Shown: piece by piece, positions 1 through 7,153 of the stretch
Numbering within the stretch: the first letter of the stretch is position 1
How the letters are laid out: every line of letters starts with the position of its first letter
DNA from: Muribaculaceae bacterium
Lineage (GTDB): Bacteria; Bacteroidota; Bacteroidia; Bacteroidales; Muribaculaceae
NCBI GenBank assembly: GCA_009775535.1
Contig: VSPW01000030.1
Span: forward strand, 1 to 13,994
Direction of reading: 5' to 3'
Length of the DNA stretch: 13,994 nucleotides
Made by a program: the position numbers and the translations under genes
The notes under the pieces: model-generated
Databases searched by the model: none
Seen by the model: only the letters and a program-made list of their open reading frames with translations
Told to the model about the DNA's origin: nothing

Positions 1-291
1 GATACAGTGGTCTATAATATCATTGTCTTCGGTCATGAAATGTACCACCCTCCAAGTCATCCCTATGCTTTGGGATGCATCAGTATCAATGTCAATGCCT
101 GCATAGTTTATAGGGGTATTGGTGGCTGCTGCCTTGTTTATTGCTGTCAGCAATGCAGACACCTGCCTTTCCATTTTTGTCTTAAGTGCTCCTTCGTTTA
201 TTCCGTCAGAAAATTCGAAGGTGACGGGCTCTTGGGCTTTCAATCCCAGCATTGCCGTAAAAGTAAGCAGGATTAGGAAATAACGTTTCAT
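1..291 (-). CDS. Exported protein of unknown function, N-terminal part (cut by window edge)
   Basis: The frame opens at ATG 291-289 and stays open for 97 codons to base 1, so only the N-terminus is present. Residues 1-19 form a signal peptide (MKRYFLILL, then a small-residue stretch ending LKAQ), implying export to the periplasm or outer membrane. After it comes a charged helical block with the words FSDGIN, ALKTKMERQV and LLTAINKA, then INYAGIDID and a Trp-containing strand (MTWRVVHF). I do not recognise a named domain. From memory, unverified, similar DGIN...LLTEIN proteins occur in other Bacteroidales near tubulin-like genes. It lies 41 bases after the 333-1187 gene on the same strand with no terminator visible between, so it is probably the next gene of the same operon. 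Function unknown. Confidence 0.8.
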   Translation of the reverse strand, partial: MKRYFLILLTFTAMLGLKAQEPVTFEFSDGINEGALKTKMERQVSALLTAINKAAATNTPINYAGIDIDTDASQSIGMTWRVVHFMTEDNDIIDHCI

Positions 292-332
292 TTTTTATGG
301 AGTGATGATTTTAACTTGGTGGTGCGTGGCTT

Positions 333-1187
333 TTATCTGAATTCAAAGAATATGGCCGTTTTGCCTTTTCCGTGCAGATGCTCTTCGAGTGAACCGTTTT
401 CAGTATTTGTGATGATGTTCAGACGTTCGCCGTCTTGGCCTGGCGACAGAAATGCTTCCAGTGTCTTCCCGGTACGGTCATAGATCATCCAGAAAGACCA
501 TGTGCGGTTCTTGCAGCTTGTATATGCCCCATAACGCTTGACAATATATTCCGCTTCAAGACGGTGTAGTGTCTTGATGACATTTTCAATGCTTCCGGCA
601 TTGTATAGCGATTCAAGGGCATTGATATAAGTCTGCATTTGTGGGGTGATGGTTACGTCCGAATTGTCAGTAGGTGCATCTGGCAGTATCTCTTCTGTTA
701 CAGTCTGTTCAGATATGGCCTCTTCCTGGATTTGGGATTCTGGTAGGTTGGTCTCTGGTGCGTACACTATGGTATCAGGAGATATGTTCAGTTCGGGTTC
801 AGGCTCAGGTTCTACCTGTATTTCAGGTTGAGGCATAGGTGTCTCCCCATTTAATATTACTCCTTTTTCTACATATGCGAAAGCCCTTGTCTGTGAACCG
901 CGTTTCATGGTGATGAATTTCACACCCGGTATATTGTCAGGATCTACACGCTCGTGACTTAGGCCATTATCTTTGATATAGTCATTTATGTGGTTTGCAA
1001 GAATTGCCGTTGCTGAACTTTTGGATTCTTTTTCTGTATCAGTGGTTGCCTCGGCATAAAAGTATGTCCCGGCACGTTTAATGTTGTTTATCTGTTTTGC
1101 CGGGCTGGCGGCATTTGCAGTGGCCATAAATGAAATTACCATTATGGCGAGGGCCATTATTCTGGGGTATAATATGCGATGTCTCAT
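333..1187 (-). CDS. Exported protein of unknown function with acidic Pro/Glu linker
   Basis: 284 residues, starting with ATG that overlaps the stop of the upstream gene (ATGA, 1184-1187), which indicates translational coupling. Residues 1-26 are a signal peptide ending ATANA, so the product is likely periplasmic. Two globular parts are visible: an N-terminal one (about 30-113, with the words NIKRAGTYFYAEAT and ITMKRGSQTRAFAYVEKG) and a C-terminal one (about 183-284, with ALESLYNAGSIENVIKTL, SFWMIYDRTGKTLEAFLS and a final IFFEF strand). They are joined by a low-complexity acidic linker (about 117-178) with EPEPEPE repeats and many Glu, Pro and Thr, probably extended. No catalytic motif is seen. 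From memory, unverified, the YFYAEAT-type N-terminus recurs in Bacteroidales next to tubulin-like genes. The operon context suggests a periplasmic partner of the tubulin-like system; the molecular role is unknown. Confidence 0.85.
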   Translation of the reverse strand: MRHRILYPRIMALAIMVISFMATANAASPAKQINNIKRAGTYFYAEATTDTEKESKSSATAILANHINDYIKDNGLSHERVDPDNIPGVKFITMKRGSQTRAFAYVEKGVILNGETPMPQPEIQVEPEPEPELNISPDTIVYAPETNLPESQIQEEAISEQTVTEEILPDAPTDNSDVTITPQMQTYINALESLYNAGSIENVIKTLHRLEAEYIVKRYGAYTSCKNRTWSFWMIYDRTGKTLEAFLSPGQDGERLNIITNTENGSLEEHLHGKGKTAIFFEFR

Positions 1188-2389
1188 TTTTTGTATGTTG
1201 GAAGATTGGGGTTTGATTTTTGGTCGGTATAGTTGTCGTCAAACAGACTGGATATTTTCGATATCGGGATGAATGGGTTCATTCTGGCCTTAAATTCGCC
1301 ATCTTCGTTGCCGATAGATGAAACTGGGGCTGTAATTTTTATGATATGGCAGTAACCTTCCGGTGCATTGCGCATTAGTAGCTCTGCTGTGATGGTATTT
1401 TTGTCACTTCCGATAACTCCGAAAAAAGGAGTACATCCATTATTAAGGCAATATTCAACTAGTACAGAAAGAGGGATATTGACATTTGGCTTCTTGTGTC
1501 CGTATTGTATAAGTTTTATGTCAATATTTATCCTGTTTTCAATTTCTATACCTGTGCATAGGTTTGCCAATGTCTCCATTGGATATTCATTGGAGAAAAT
1601 TGGATTGAAATTTATGCTGTCTGTACGCGTGTAGTATCGGTTTGTGTTGAAATTATCGAAATAGTATGATTCGCCAGGTAGTATGTAATAGTTTACCGGG
1701 AAATAAGTTATCACATCCTCGCGGGAAATTGGAGATTTCTTGAAATTTTCTTTATTAAATGGTGCTTTTGATATAGATTGCAGGTCTTCAAGTATCCTGC
1801 GCTCGTTCTCATCCATGTTAGTGCCATGGTGTAGGTCATAGGACACAGGAGCGGTCATGGATACGACTGGATTATCGCCTTTTCTCCATTCCGCATTATA
1901 TTTTTTTCCGTTTTGTGTGTCGAGAGAAAAAATGATTGTCGAGTCTTTATATAATGATGGCAACAATCCTAAGCTGCCTTTAGAGAAATTGAAGCCTTCC
2001 TCGTATAGTTCTCTGGATACAGTCTTTTGACGTTTCAAAGGGAGGGCCTCCAAAAGGGCGTACCGTTCCATCATATTGTAGAATGGCGACGGGATTCCCC
2101 TACGTATGTCTTCAAGGAAAACGGAATATCCGATATGTGTGATTTTTCCGTTTTCAGAAATGATTGTGACAGGTTTACCTTTATAATCTATAGCCTCTAC
2201 ATGGATTCCATCGGAAATCGTATCCAGTAGGCCGGTTATTTTCATGGCTTCAGACATTTCTTTAAGTATGTCTGAACTGTAATGACCTTGCGGCTGTGAC
2301 ACCGCCTTTTGCGGTGTCACAGCGACAATGGTCAATGCGCCCAATGTTGCAAGCGCGTGCTTATGCCATTTTGATATAATTGGCAGCAT
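1184..2389 (-). CDS. Exported protein of unknown function, 401 aa
   Basis: ATG at 2389, 12 bases after the stop of the zinc-ribbon gene; the stop overlaps the next ATG. The N-terminus has a basic start (SKWHKH), a hydrophobic core (residues 12-24) and a likely cleavage near AVSQ at 29-32, so it is probably secreted to the periplasm. The next block, residues 61-118, includes NGKITHIGYSVF and SPFYNMMERYALLEALPL. The middle is rich in beta strands and contains VSMTAPVSYDLHHG; the C-terminal third contains a GCTPFFGVIG stretch and ends in a polar tail without a membrane anchor. No known enzyme motif is evident. From memory, unverified, related proteins with an ERYLLEL-like block sit near tubulin-like genes in other Bacteroidales. 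Role inferred only from context: an extracytoplasmic component of the same system. Confidence 0.85.
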   Translation of the reverse strand: MLPIISKWHKHALATLGALTIVAVTPQKAVSQPQGHYSSDILKEMSEAMKITGLLDTISDGIHVEAIDYKGKPVTIISENGKITHIGYSVFLEDIRRGIPSPFYNMMERYALLEALPLKRQKTVSRELYEEGFNFSKGSLGLLPSLYKDSTIIFSLDTQNGKKYNAEWRKGDNPVVSMTAPVSYDLHHGTNMDENERRILEDLQSISKAPFNKENFKKSPISREDVITYFPVNYYILPGESYYFDNFNTNRYYTRTDSINFNPIFSNEYPMETLANLCTGIEIENRINIDIKLIQYGHKKPNVNIPLSVLVEYCLNNGCTPFFGVIGSDKNTITAELLMRNAPEGYCHIIKITAPVSSIGNEDGEFKARMNPFIPISKISSLFDDNYTDQKSNPNLPTYKK

Positions 2390-2401
2390 TGAGTCTGATT
2401 T

Positions 2402-3220
2402 TTAGAGTTCTTGGTTAAGGCCGATAAGCATTACCCGTTCACCGTTAGTGCGCTGGAGCTCGCCTTGCTGGAGCTTTCCGTTTTTGAATTTTGCACCTAC
2501 GATCTTGTCCCCGGCATTTGCTGAGGCGGTAGAGCCATAGCCGTCTTTAAGGTCTATAGTAAGGGACTTTGAGAATGTGAATGTGCCCATTCCGTTTGGC
2601 TGGCCTCCTGCTACAGGACCTTCCCATGAACCATATGTGAGGTTGAGCTTACTTGGTTGGGTGGGGGCTGTTCCATTATTATTGCCACCATTTTTTTTCT
2701 TCACATTCACATCAAGTGTCGCTTCAGCTCCGTTTGCTTCGTTTTTTGCTGTTATCTGGGCTGTACCTTCTGCCAAAGCCTTCACTTTTCCGCTGTTGTC
2801 AACGGACGCGACCGTTTCGTTGGATGATGTCCATGTTAAAGCTTCATCGTTTGTACCTGTTTCAGATACAACGTCCAGAGTCCGCTCATCACCGATTTTC
2901 AGTTCGGATGGGCCTTCAATAGTGAATGACAATCCGGTAGCATTGTCGCTGTTACTGCCATTGCCGGACAGGAAATACCATGCAGCGCCTCCTCCTAGCA
3001 ATATGGCTACAACCCCTATAATTATTGGGATCAACTTATTCTTTTTAGTATCTCCACCAGGAGTAGGAATTTTACCGGCGTCCTTTAATGGTGCGCCACA
3101 TTCGGCGCAGACGAAGTCTTCGCCTGGTTCTATTTCCTGTACCTCTCGAGAAAGGCACATGTCGCAATCAGGATTGGTACAGATACCCTTCCGTCTGATA
3201 AGCATTGTTGAGTCGCTCAT
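2402..3220 (-). CDS. Zinc ribbon - transmembrane - Ig-like (Big_2) - MORN-like protein
   Basis: 272 residues, ATG at 3220, 18 bases after the tubulin-like stop. Domains in order: a zinc ribbon with Cys14, Cys19, Cys22, Cys38 and Cys41 (final pair CAEC); a single membrane helix at about 63-84, preceded by KKNK, which by the positive-inside rule places the zinc ribbon in the cytoplasm and the rest in the periplasm; a bacterial Ig-like domain at about 97-173 (WTSSNETVASVDNSGKVKAL, then EGTAQITA, the Big_2 pattern); a polar linker rich in Asn, Gly, Pro and Thr; and a C-terminal MORN-like part at about 194-265 (YGSWEGPVAGGQPNGMGTFTF, then KFKNGKLQQGEL). The design connects a cytoplasmic metal-binding head to a periplasmic binding stalk, which suits an adaptor between the neighbouring GTPase and the exported proteins; that role is inference. 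Confidence 0.9.
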   Translation of the reverse strand: MSDSTMLIRRKGICTNPDCDMCLSREVQEIEPGEDFVCAECGAPLKDAGKIPTPGGDTKKNKLIPIIIGVVAILLGGGAAWYFLSGNGSNSDNATGLSFTIEGPSELKIGDERTLDVVSETGTNDEALTWTSSNETVASVDNSGKVKALAEGTAQITAKNEANGAEATLDVNVKKKNGGNNNGTAPTQPSKLNLTYGSWEGPVAGGQPNGMGTFTFSKSLTIDLKDGYGSTASANAGDKIVGAKFKNGKLQQGELQRTNGERVMLIGLNQEL

Positions 3221-3238
3221 AATAGTGATTATAATTGG

Positions 3239-6200
3239 TTATTTGTCTTGTAATTGGGTCTTGTTTATTTCCATTGCAGCTTTCTTGAATGCCAGATAAT
3301 CCTGGTTCTGGCTGTTGCCGTTGAACAATGGCAGGATTGTGCCTTCTACCAGACGTACGATTTTCTTTCGCAGTTCGGCCTTCTTTTCATTGTGGATATA
3401 TTGTGTGGCAATAATCCGTTCGACAGCGGCATTGACTTCACCGGCTTCTTTATCCTTGGTTGACAATACTCGTATAGCGCCCAGTAGGTCTTTGCCGATA
3501 GGGGTCTCTACAGTCCAGCCGTCTTCGTCTTCGCGTTCGATGGCGAGGTAGTGTTCACCTGTTTCTGGATTTACCTTTTCCTTTACGAGGTCGAGAGCAA
3601 AGGCAAGCATAACGGGTGTACGCAGGTCTTTAGCCTTGTCGGAAGCAGCCTTTTCAAAGAGCGACGGCAGGGGCTTGCGGAACGATTCGGTATGGAGCAC
3701 CATCTTGTTGAGGGCTGCTTGCGGTCCGATAAGCTTGGAGTCGTATTTCTGTTTGAGGTTGGCTACGTTGGCTACATACCGTAACGGGAATCCGCTTGCG
3801 GCGGCTACCACTACAATCTGGTTATCCTTGTAGTTCTTTGATACGTCCTGAGAGGCGTTGAACTGGAATCCGCTGCACACGCTTGCAAATTTCTCGATGA
3901 ATTTCTCGCGGAAATTTGATGGGTCGCTGTATTCCGGCAGGCATAATTGAACCATGCGCATCATATTGGTCTGTGATGAGCCTTTAGATTGTTCCTGGGT
4001 GTCAAACTGCAGGTAGCATTGTGCGGAATTGAACAGGCTGCGGACGAAGTCTTCAAGTTTCTCGTCGGTGTTGTATTCTTGCTTGATTTTCTCAAGCACG
4101 TTTACGTTGGTCATCTTCTGAGTAGGGTCGCTTATGGCAAGTTCTTCCATTTTTGCTGTAGCGCTTTCCATACATATGTTAACGAAGATGTCCTCAACAG
4201 TAGTAACATCGCCTATGTGTTCAAACAGGTTGTTGAACGAAGGGTTGTCCTCGCCGAGAAGGCCTATAAGCTTGTTGCGTATTGCACGTGCATTCTCTTT
4301 TTGAGTGTCCTCGTCAAGGATGAATTTCTTGGTGTTCTGACGTACAAGATCCGGGTCGTATTTCTTTACAATCTTGGCATCAGCGGTATTTTCGTTGGTT
4401 ACCTGGCATTTGGATTCGGCATTTTCTACCACCTGTCCGAGCAATTCGTTCAGAAGAGTCTTGAACTGTACAACACTGTTACGCAGCATGCCGAATTCGT
4501 TTATGACAGCCTGCATCAGGAGTACGGCATAGCGGTAACCTTCAGCTTTTGTCATAAATGTATATAGGTCACGTGTGGCGGCTTTGTATGACGAGAATAC
4601 CTTTTCGCTCTTGTTGGTTATTGCATCGCGCAGCCAACCGATATTGTTCCATTCAACTTCGTATGCCTTGATGGAGTTAGCGAGGTCTGTCGATACCATC
4701 TGGTCGATTTTCGCTATATTGTCTTTGTACTTTTCAATGCGCTTTTCGCATTTTTCCATCATGACAGTGACATACTTTTCAACCTCAAGGATTGATTTTT
4801 CGCCGTTTTTCCATTCTGTGAACAGGATGTTTTCAGCGTTGCGGCGTATGTATGAGGCGTAGTTCTTGATGTCTTTTGTGTAGGATTTGTAGAAATCCTT
4901 TACACCCTGGCTGCGGTATGATTCATCGAACTGTTTTGCGCAAGCACGGCGGAATGCGGGAAGCCAATTCTTCTTCTCCTCCTCACGCTGTACAGATTCT
5001 GCAAAGAAGTTGGTCCAATTGTCCCAAGCCACACCAATATCTTTCCATTTCTTTGTGCTGGCATCCTCGATAATAGGTTTGGAGAGGGTGAGGTATGCAT
5101 CGGTAAGCAGATACCGTTCTTGAGAGTTCTTTGAGTCAACTTCTGCATTGTAACCAGCCCCGACCTCATCAATTGTGCATTCGTCAAAGCCGATTCCGCC
5201 TACCCATTTGTTGTATTGCATCTGGCGGGCAGCCTGTGTGGCGAAGTTGAATGCTACATATTCTTTGACTTCATTTTCAGGGTATTCGATACGCTTTATA
5301 CCGAATGTCATGAAACGGCGAGAACGTACGGCCTGGTTGTTTGCATCCATTTCGGGTGTGGTGCCGCTGTTCTCACAGTTCTGCAGGCGTGCCATCTTAC
5401 CCGCACCTGTTATTTCCGATGCAATGGTCTTCTGGAACAGGAAGTCGGCTACGGCTGCAGGTAGTTCTGTGCCAATTTCAAGCTTGTGGTTGCGTTCGTT
5501 GACGTTTGAATATAGGAATGCCGCCTCAAAGGCATCGCAGTTATCAAGCAGACGTTTTACGTTTCCGTATTCGTCAAGGAAATTGCCTGTTACGTCTGTC
5601 GGGCGGTATGTCTTGACACTTATAGCATTAATTTCATCAAGGGCGGCATATCCGTTTGCCTGGTAATATCCTGCATCACGGTCAGGATCGACTACTATCA
5701 TTTCAGGGATATAGAGGTAAAGGTACACTTTGTACTTGTCGCCGATACCTATCTGTGGCTGGTATTCTTTACGAATTTGGGCTATGGCATCGATTATAGA
5801 GCCAGATCCGGTGCCGCCAGCCAGGCCGGCGCATATATGGAATGTGACTACATCATCGTTGTTTTTTTCTGTAAGTTTCTGTACACGGTCTTTTAGCCTT
5901 GCGACAAAGGTAAGGTTGGCCGGGCCACAGAGGTTGTTTGCAAACAATAGACGTCCCAGGCGTCGGCGCTGCCCGCCTATACCGTCGCTGATGAGTGATC
6001 CAAGGTCATTGAAGAGTGTGCGGTCTTCAGGCGTGATGAAGCTTTCTATACCAGGGAACTGGTAGAGGTTATCAAGAACGTTCGCACCTACACCATGTAT
6101 TGATACTTTCTGTGTGTCCGCAAGGTGGACAGATGCACCAAGTGTTTTCCATGATGTCCTGTCATTAAGGTCTTTTGGGGACGAATCTACATATAGATAT

Positions 6201-6319
6201 TCAATATTGACTTTGCCGTCCGGTTCATTTTTACCAAATTCCTCATAGATGCGTTTGCGGAGTGCGCGGATTACAGATCCGCCAGTACCGCCGAGTCCTA
6301 CGATAAGATGATTTGCCAT
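3239..6319 (-). CDS. Tubulin/FtsZ-like GTPase (Tubulin_2-like), 1026 aa
   Basis: ATG at 6319. The N-terminal ~300 residues carry a tubulin/FtsZ nucleotide-binding fold: a first glycine loop VGLGGTGG at 7-14, a second loop YLYVDSS at 41-47 (the place of NTD in FtsZ), a GIGGQRRRLGR segment at 113-123, and the hallmark GGTGSG loop at 168-173 in LAGGTGSGSIID. NGYAALDEINA at 222-232 probably supplies the helix that contacts the base. These features fit the Pfam 'Tubulin like' family (PF13809, named from memory). Residues from about 340 to 1026 are a long, mostly helical charged region with no recognised domain, making it more than twice the size of FtsZ. There is no signal peptide or membrane helix, so it is cytoplasmic. 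Expected activity is GTP binding with possible polymerisation; whether it hydrolyses GTP or makes filaments cannot be seen. It is the core gene of the cluster, 70 bases after a membrane protein and 18 before the zinc-ribbon gene. Confidence 0.93.
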   Translation of the reverse strand: MANHLIVGLGGTGGSVIRALRKRIYEEFGKNEPDGKVNIEYLYVDSSPKDLNDRTSWKTLGASVHLADTQKVSIHGVGANVLDNLYQFPGIESFITPEDRTLFNDLGSLISDGIGGQRRRLGRLLFANNLCGPANLTFVARLKDRVQKLTEKNNDDVVTFHICAGLAGGTGSGSIIDAIAQIRKEYQPQIGIGDKYKVYLYLYIPEMIVVDPDRDAGYYQANGYAALDEINAISVKTYRPTDVTGNFLDEYGNVKRLLDNCDAFEAAFLYSNVNERNHKLEIGTELPAAVADFLFQKTIASEITGAGKMARLQNCENSGTTPEMDANNQAVRSRRFMTFGIKRIEYPENEVKEYVAFNFATQAARQMQYNKWVGGIGFDECTIDEVGAGYNAEVDSKNSQERYLLTDAYLTLSKPIIEDASTKKWKDIGVAWDNWTNFFAESVQREEEKKNWLPAFRRACAKQFDESYRSQGVKDFYKSYTKDIKNYASYIRRNAENILFTEWKNGEKSILEVEKYVTVMMEKCEKRIEKYKDNIAKIDQMVSTDLANSIKAYEVEWNNIGWLRDAITNKSEKVFSSYKAATRDLYTFMTKAEGYRYAVLLMQAVINEFGMLRNSVVQFKTLLNELLGQVVENAESKCQVTNENTADAKIVKKYDPDLVRQNTKKFILDEDTQKENARAIRNKLIGLLGEDNPSFNNLFEHIGDVTTVEDIFVNICMESATAKMEELAISDPTQKMTNVNVLEKIKQEYNTDEKLEDFVRSLFNSAQCYLQFDTQEQSKGSSQTNMMRMVQLCLPEYSDPSNFREKFIEKFASVCSGFQFNASQDVSKNYKDNQIVVVAAASGFPLRYVANVANLKQKYDSKLIGPQAALNKMVLHTESFRKPLPSLFEKAASDKAKDLRTPVMLAFALDLVKEKVNPETGEHYLAIEREDEDGWTVETPIGKDLLGAIRVLSTKDKEAGEVNAAVERIIATQYIHNEKKAELRKKIVRLVEGTILPLFNGNSQNQDYLAFKKAAMEINKTQLQDK

Positions 6320-6389
6320 AAATGTTGATTGGTTGGTTGTTTTGATGATTATTTAATGTGTTATTTCTATAATTTATGTGTAATTCGGT

Positions 6390-7046
6390 CTAAAAATCTA
6401 CATCATATTTATTCCAAGCAGGTATTGATGAATTGCCACCTTTAGATTTTCGGTTTTTGCCACCATAAGGGAAGATGATTAAAAGTATTGTCCCTATAGC
6501 CATGAATCCCAATGCCCAATAGAGGCGTTTTAATATGTATCCGTTGAGTTGTGATATATACTGCCCTGCAATCATATCGGCTTGTGACGTGATTGAATTT
6601 GCAGTATCGGTGTCGGCAATGTTCTTCTGGATGTTCTGTGGCATGTCTGGGAAATGCTCTTTTAATTGCCTGGATATCTCATTGGAAGACAGCATACCGC
6701 CAGCCGTTTCTGCTACGTTTTCAACTGTGTCGTGTATATCCTGCACTAGGCCTTTAGCATACATGGCCCCCACAGCAAGAACACTCTGATATAGTATGAA
6801 TATGGATAAAACTATACATATCAATGGATTGACACCCTTATTAGTGTAGCTGCGTGCTATCAGTATACATATGCCAGTCAAAGTTAAGGCAATCAATAAG
6901 CCCCAGAAAAGACATGCAATCAGATGGCCGGCCAATGTTATCATATCTAAAGTATGTGTGTTAATGACATGTAAAACGTAGTAATAAAGCGCGAATATAG
7001 TAATTATTAAGATTGTAGTCAAAAAATACCCCCCCCATATTAACAA
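6390..7046 (-). CDS. Four-helix inner-membrane protein, first gene of tubulin-like cluster; start uncertain
   Basis: 218 residues if started at TTG 7046-7044. Membrane helices lie at about 5-28, 36-64, 73-97 and 172-194. A soluble, polar, partly amphipathic segment (98-171) sits between helices 3 and 4, and the C-terminal tail is basic (KNRKSKGG). The charge pattern suggests both ends in the cytoplasm and the 98-171 loop in the periplasm. No enzyme or transporter signature is seen. The start is problematic: no ATG is in frame before residue 35, which would remove helix 1. A well-placed ATG at 7038-7036 runs straight into eight Gs and is one base out of frame; with seven Gs it would read MGGYFLTTI and join this frame. 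The gene precedes the tubulin-like gene by 70 bases, so a membrane anchor or partner role is plausible but unproven. Confidence 0.75.
   Translation of the reverse strand: MLIWGGYFLTTILIITIFALYYYVLHVINTHTLDMITLAGHLIACLFWGLLIALTLTGICILIARSYTNKGVNPLICIVLSIFILYQSVLAVGAMYAKGLVQDIHDTVENVAETAGGMLSSNEISRQLKEHFPDMPQNIQKNIADTDTANSITSQADMIAGQYISQLNGYILKRLYWALGFMAIGTILLIIFPYGGKNRKSKGGNSSIPAWNKYDVDF
7029..7036 (-). repeat. Eight-G homopolymer at the gene start
   Basis: Eight consecutive C on the plus strand, read as eight G in the coding direction, directly at the beginning of the membrane-protein frame. The first G is also the third base of the nearest ATG. Loss of one base would put that ATG in frame; at eight the ATG frame ends after 25 codons. 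Confidence 0.9.
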
Positions 7047-7051
7047 AGTTT
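7044..7051 (-). promoter_or_regulatory. Possible weak -7 box for the tubulin-like cluster
   Basis: Minus-strand AAACTTTG differs by one base from the Bacteroidales -7 consensus TAnnTTTG and lies between the upstream terminator and the cluster. No TTTG -33 box is seen at the usual 19-21 bp. If real, transcription would begin near or after the ATG at 7038 and would exclude the TTG start, whose three bases are the end of this box. Weak evidence. Confidence 0.25.
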
Positions 7052-7094
7052 CACAATTGGAGGAAAAAGTGAGGCTTATTAGGGATAACCTTAA

Positions 7095-7140
7095 AAGACA
7101 GAAACAGTCCTGCCGAATTTGGCAGGACTGTTTCTGTCTT
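7095..7140 (-). terminator. Rho-independent terminator after the OmpA-family gene
   Basis: A perfect 20-bp inverted repeat (7095-7114 and 7121-7140) with a 6-base loop. In the minus direction it lies 13 bases after the ompA-like stop and ends in TCTTTTAA, a short U-rich tail. It should end ompA-like transcription and insulate the tubulin-like cluster. The plus-direction tail is less T-rich, so minus-strand function is favoured. Confidence 0.85.
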
Positions 7141-7153
7141 ATTTGTCCCGGAT

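Noticed and set aside
799..840. Short tandem repeats in the 284-residue gene as a regulatory repeat or CRISPR
   Set aside because: They are in-frame Glu-Pro codons of the acidic linker, too short and irregular for an array.
2577..3299. 240-codon plus-strand open frame opposite the zinc-ribbon gene
   Set aside because: It is antisense to a gene with clear domains, is rich in Ser, Pro and Phe as expected of a mirrored frame, and shows no motif.
3989..4567. 192-codon plus-strand open frame inside the tubulin-like gene
   Set aside because: Antisense to a well-supported coding frame, with no recognisable domain or start signal.
5175..5666. 163-codon plus-strand open frame inside the tubulin-like gene
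   Set aside because: Mirrors the conserved GTPase region; composition is typical of a shadow frame.
1..7046. Anti-phage defence or plasmid-partition (TubZ) system
   Set aside because: No nuclease, toxin, DNA-binding partner, recombinase or centromere-like repeats are seen; the partners are membrane and exported proteins.
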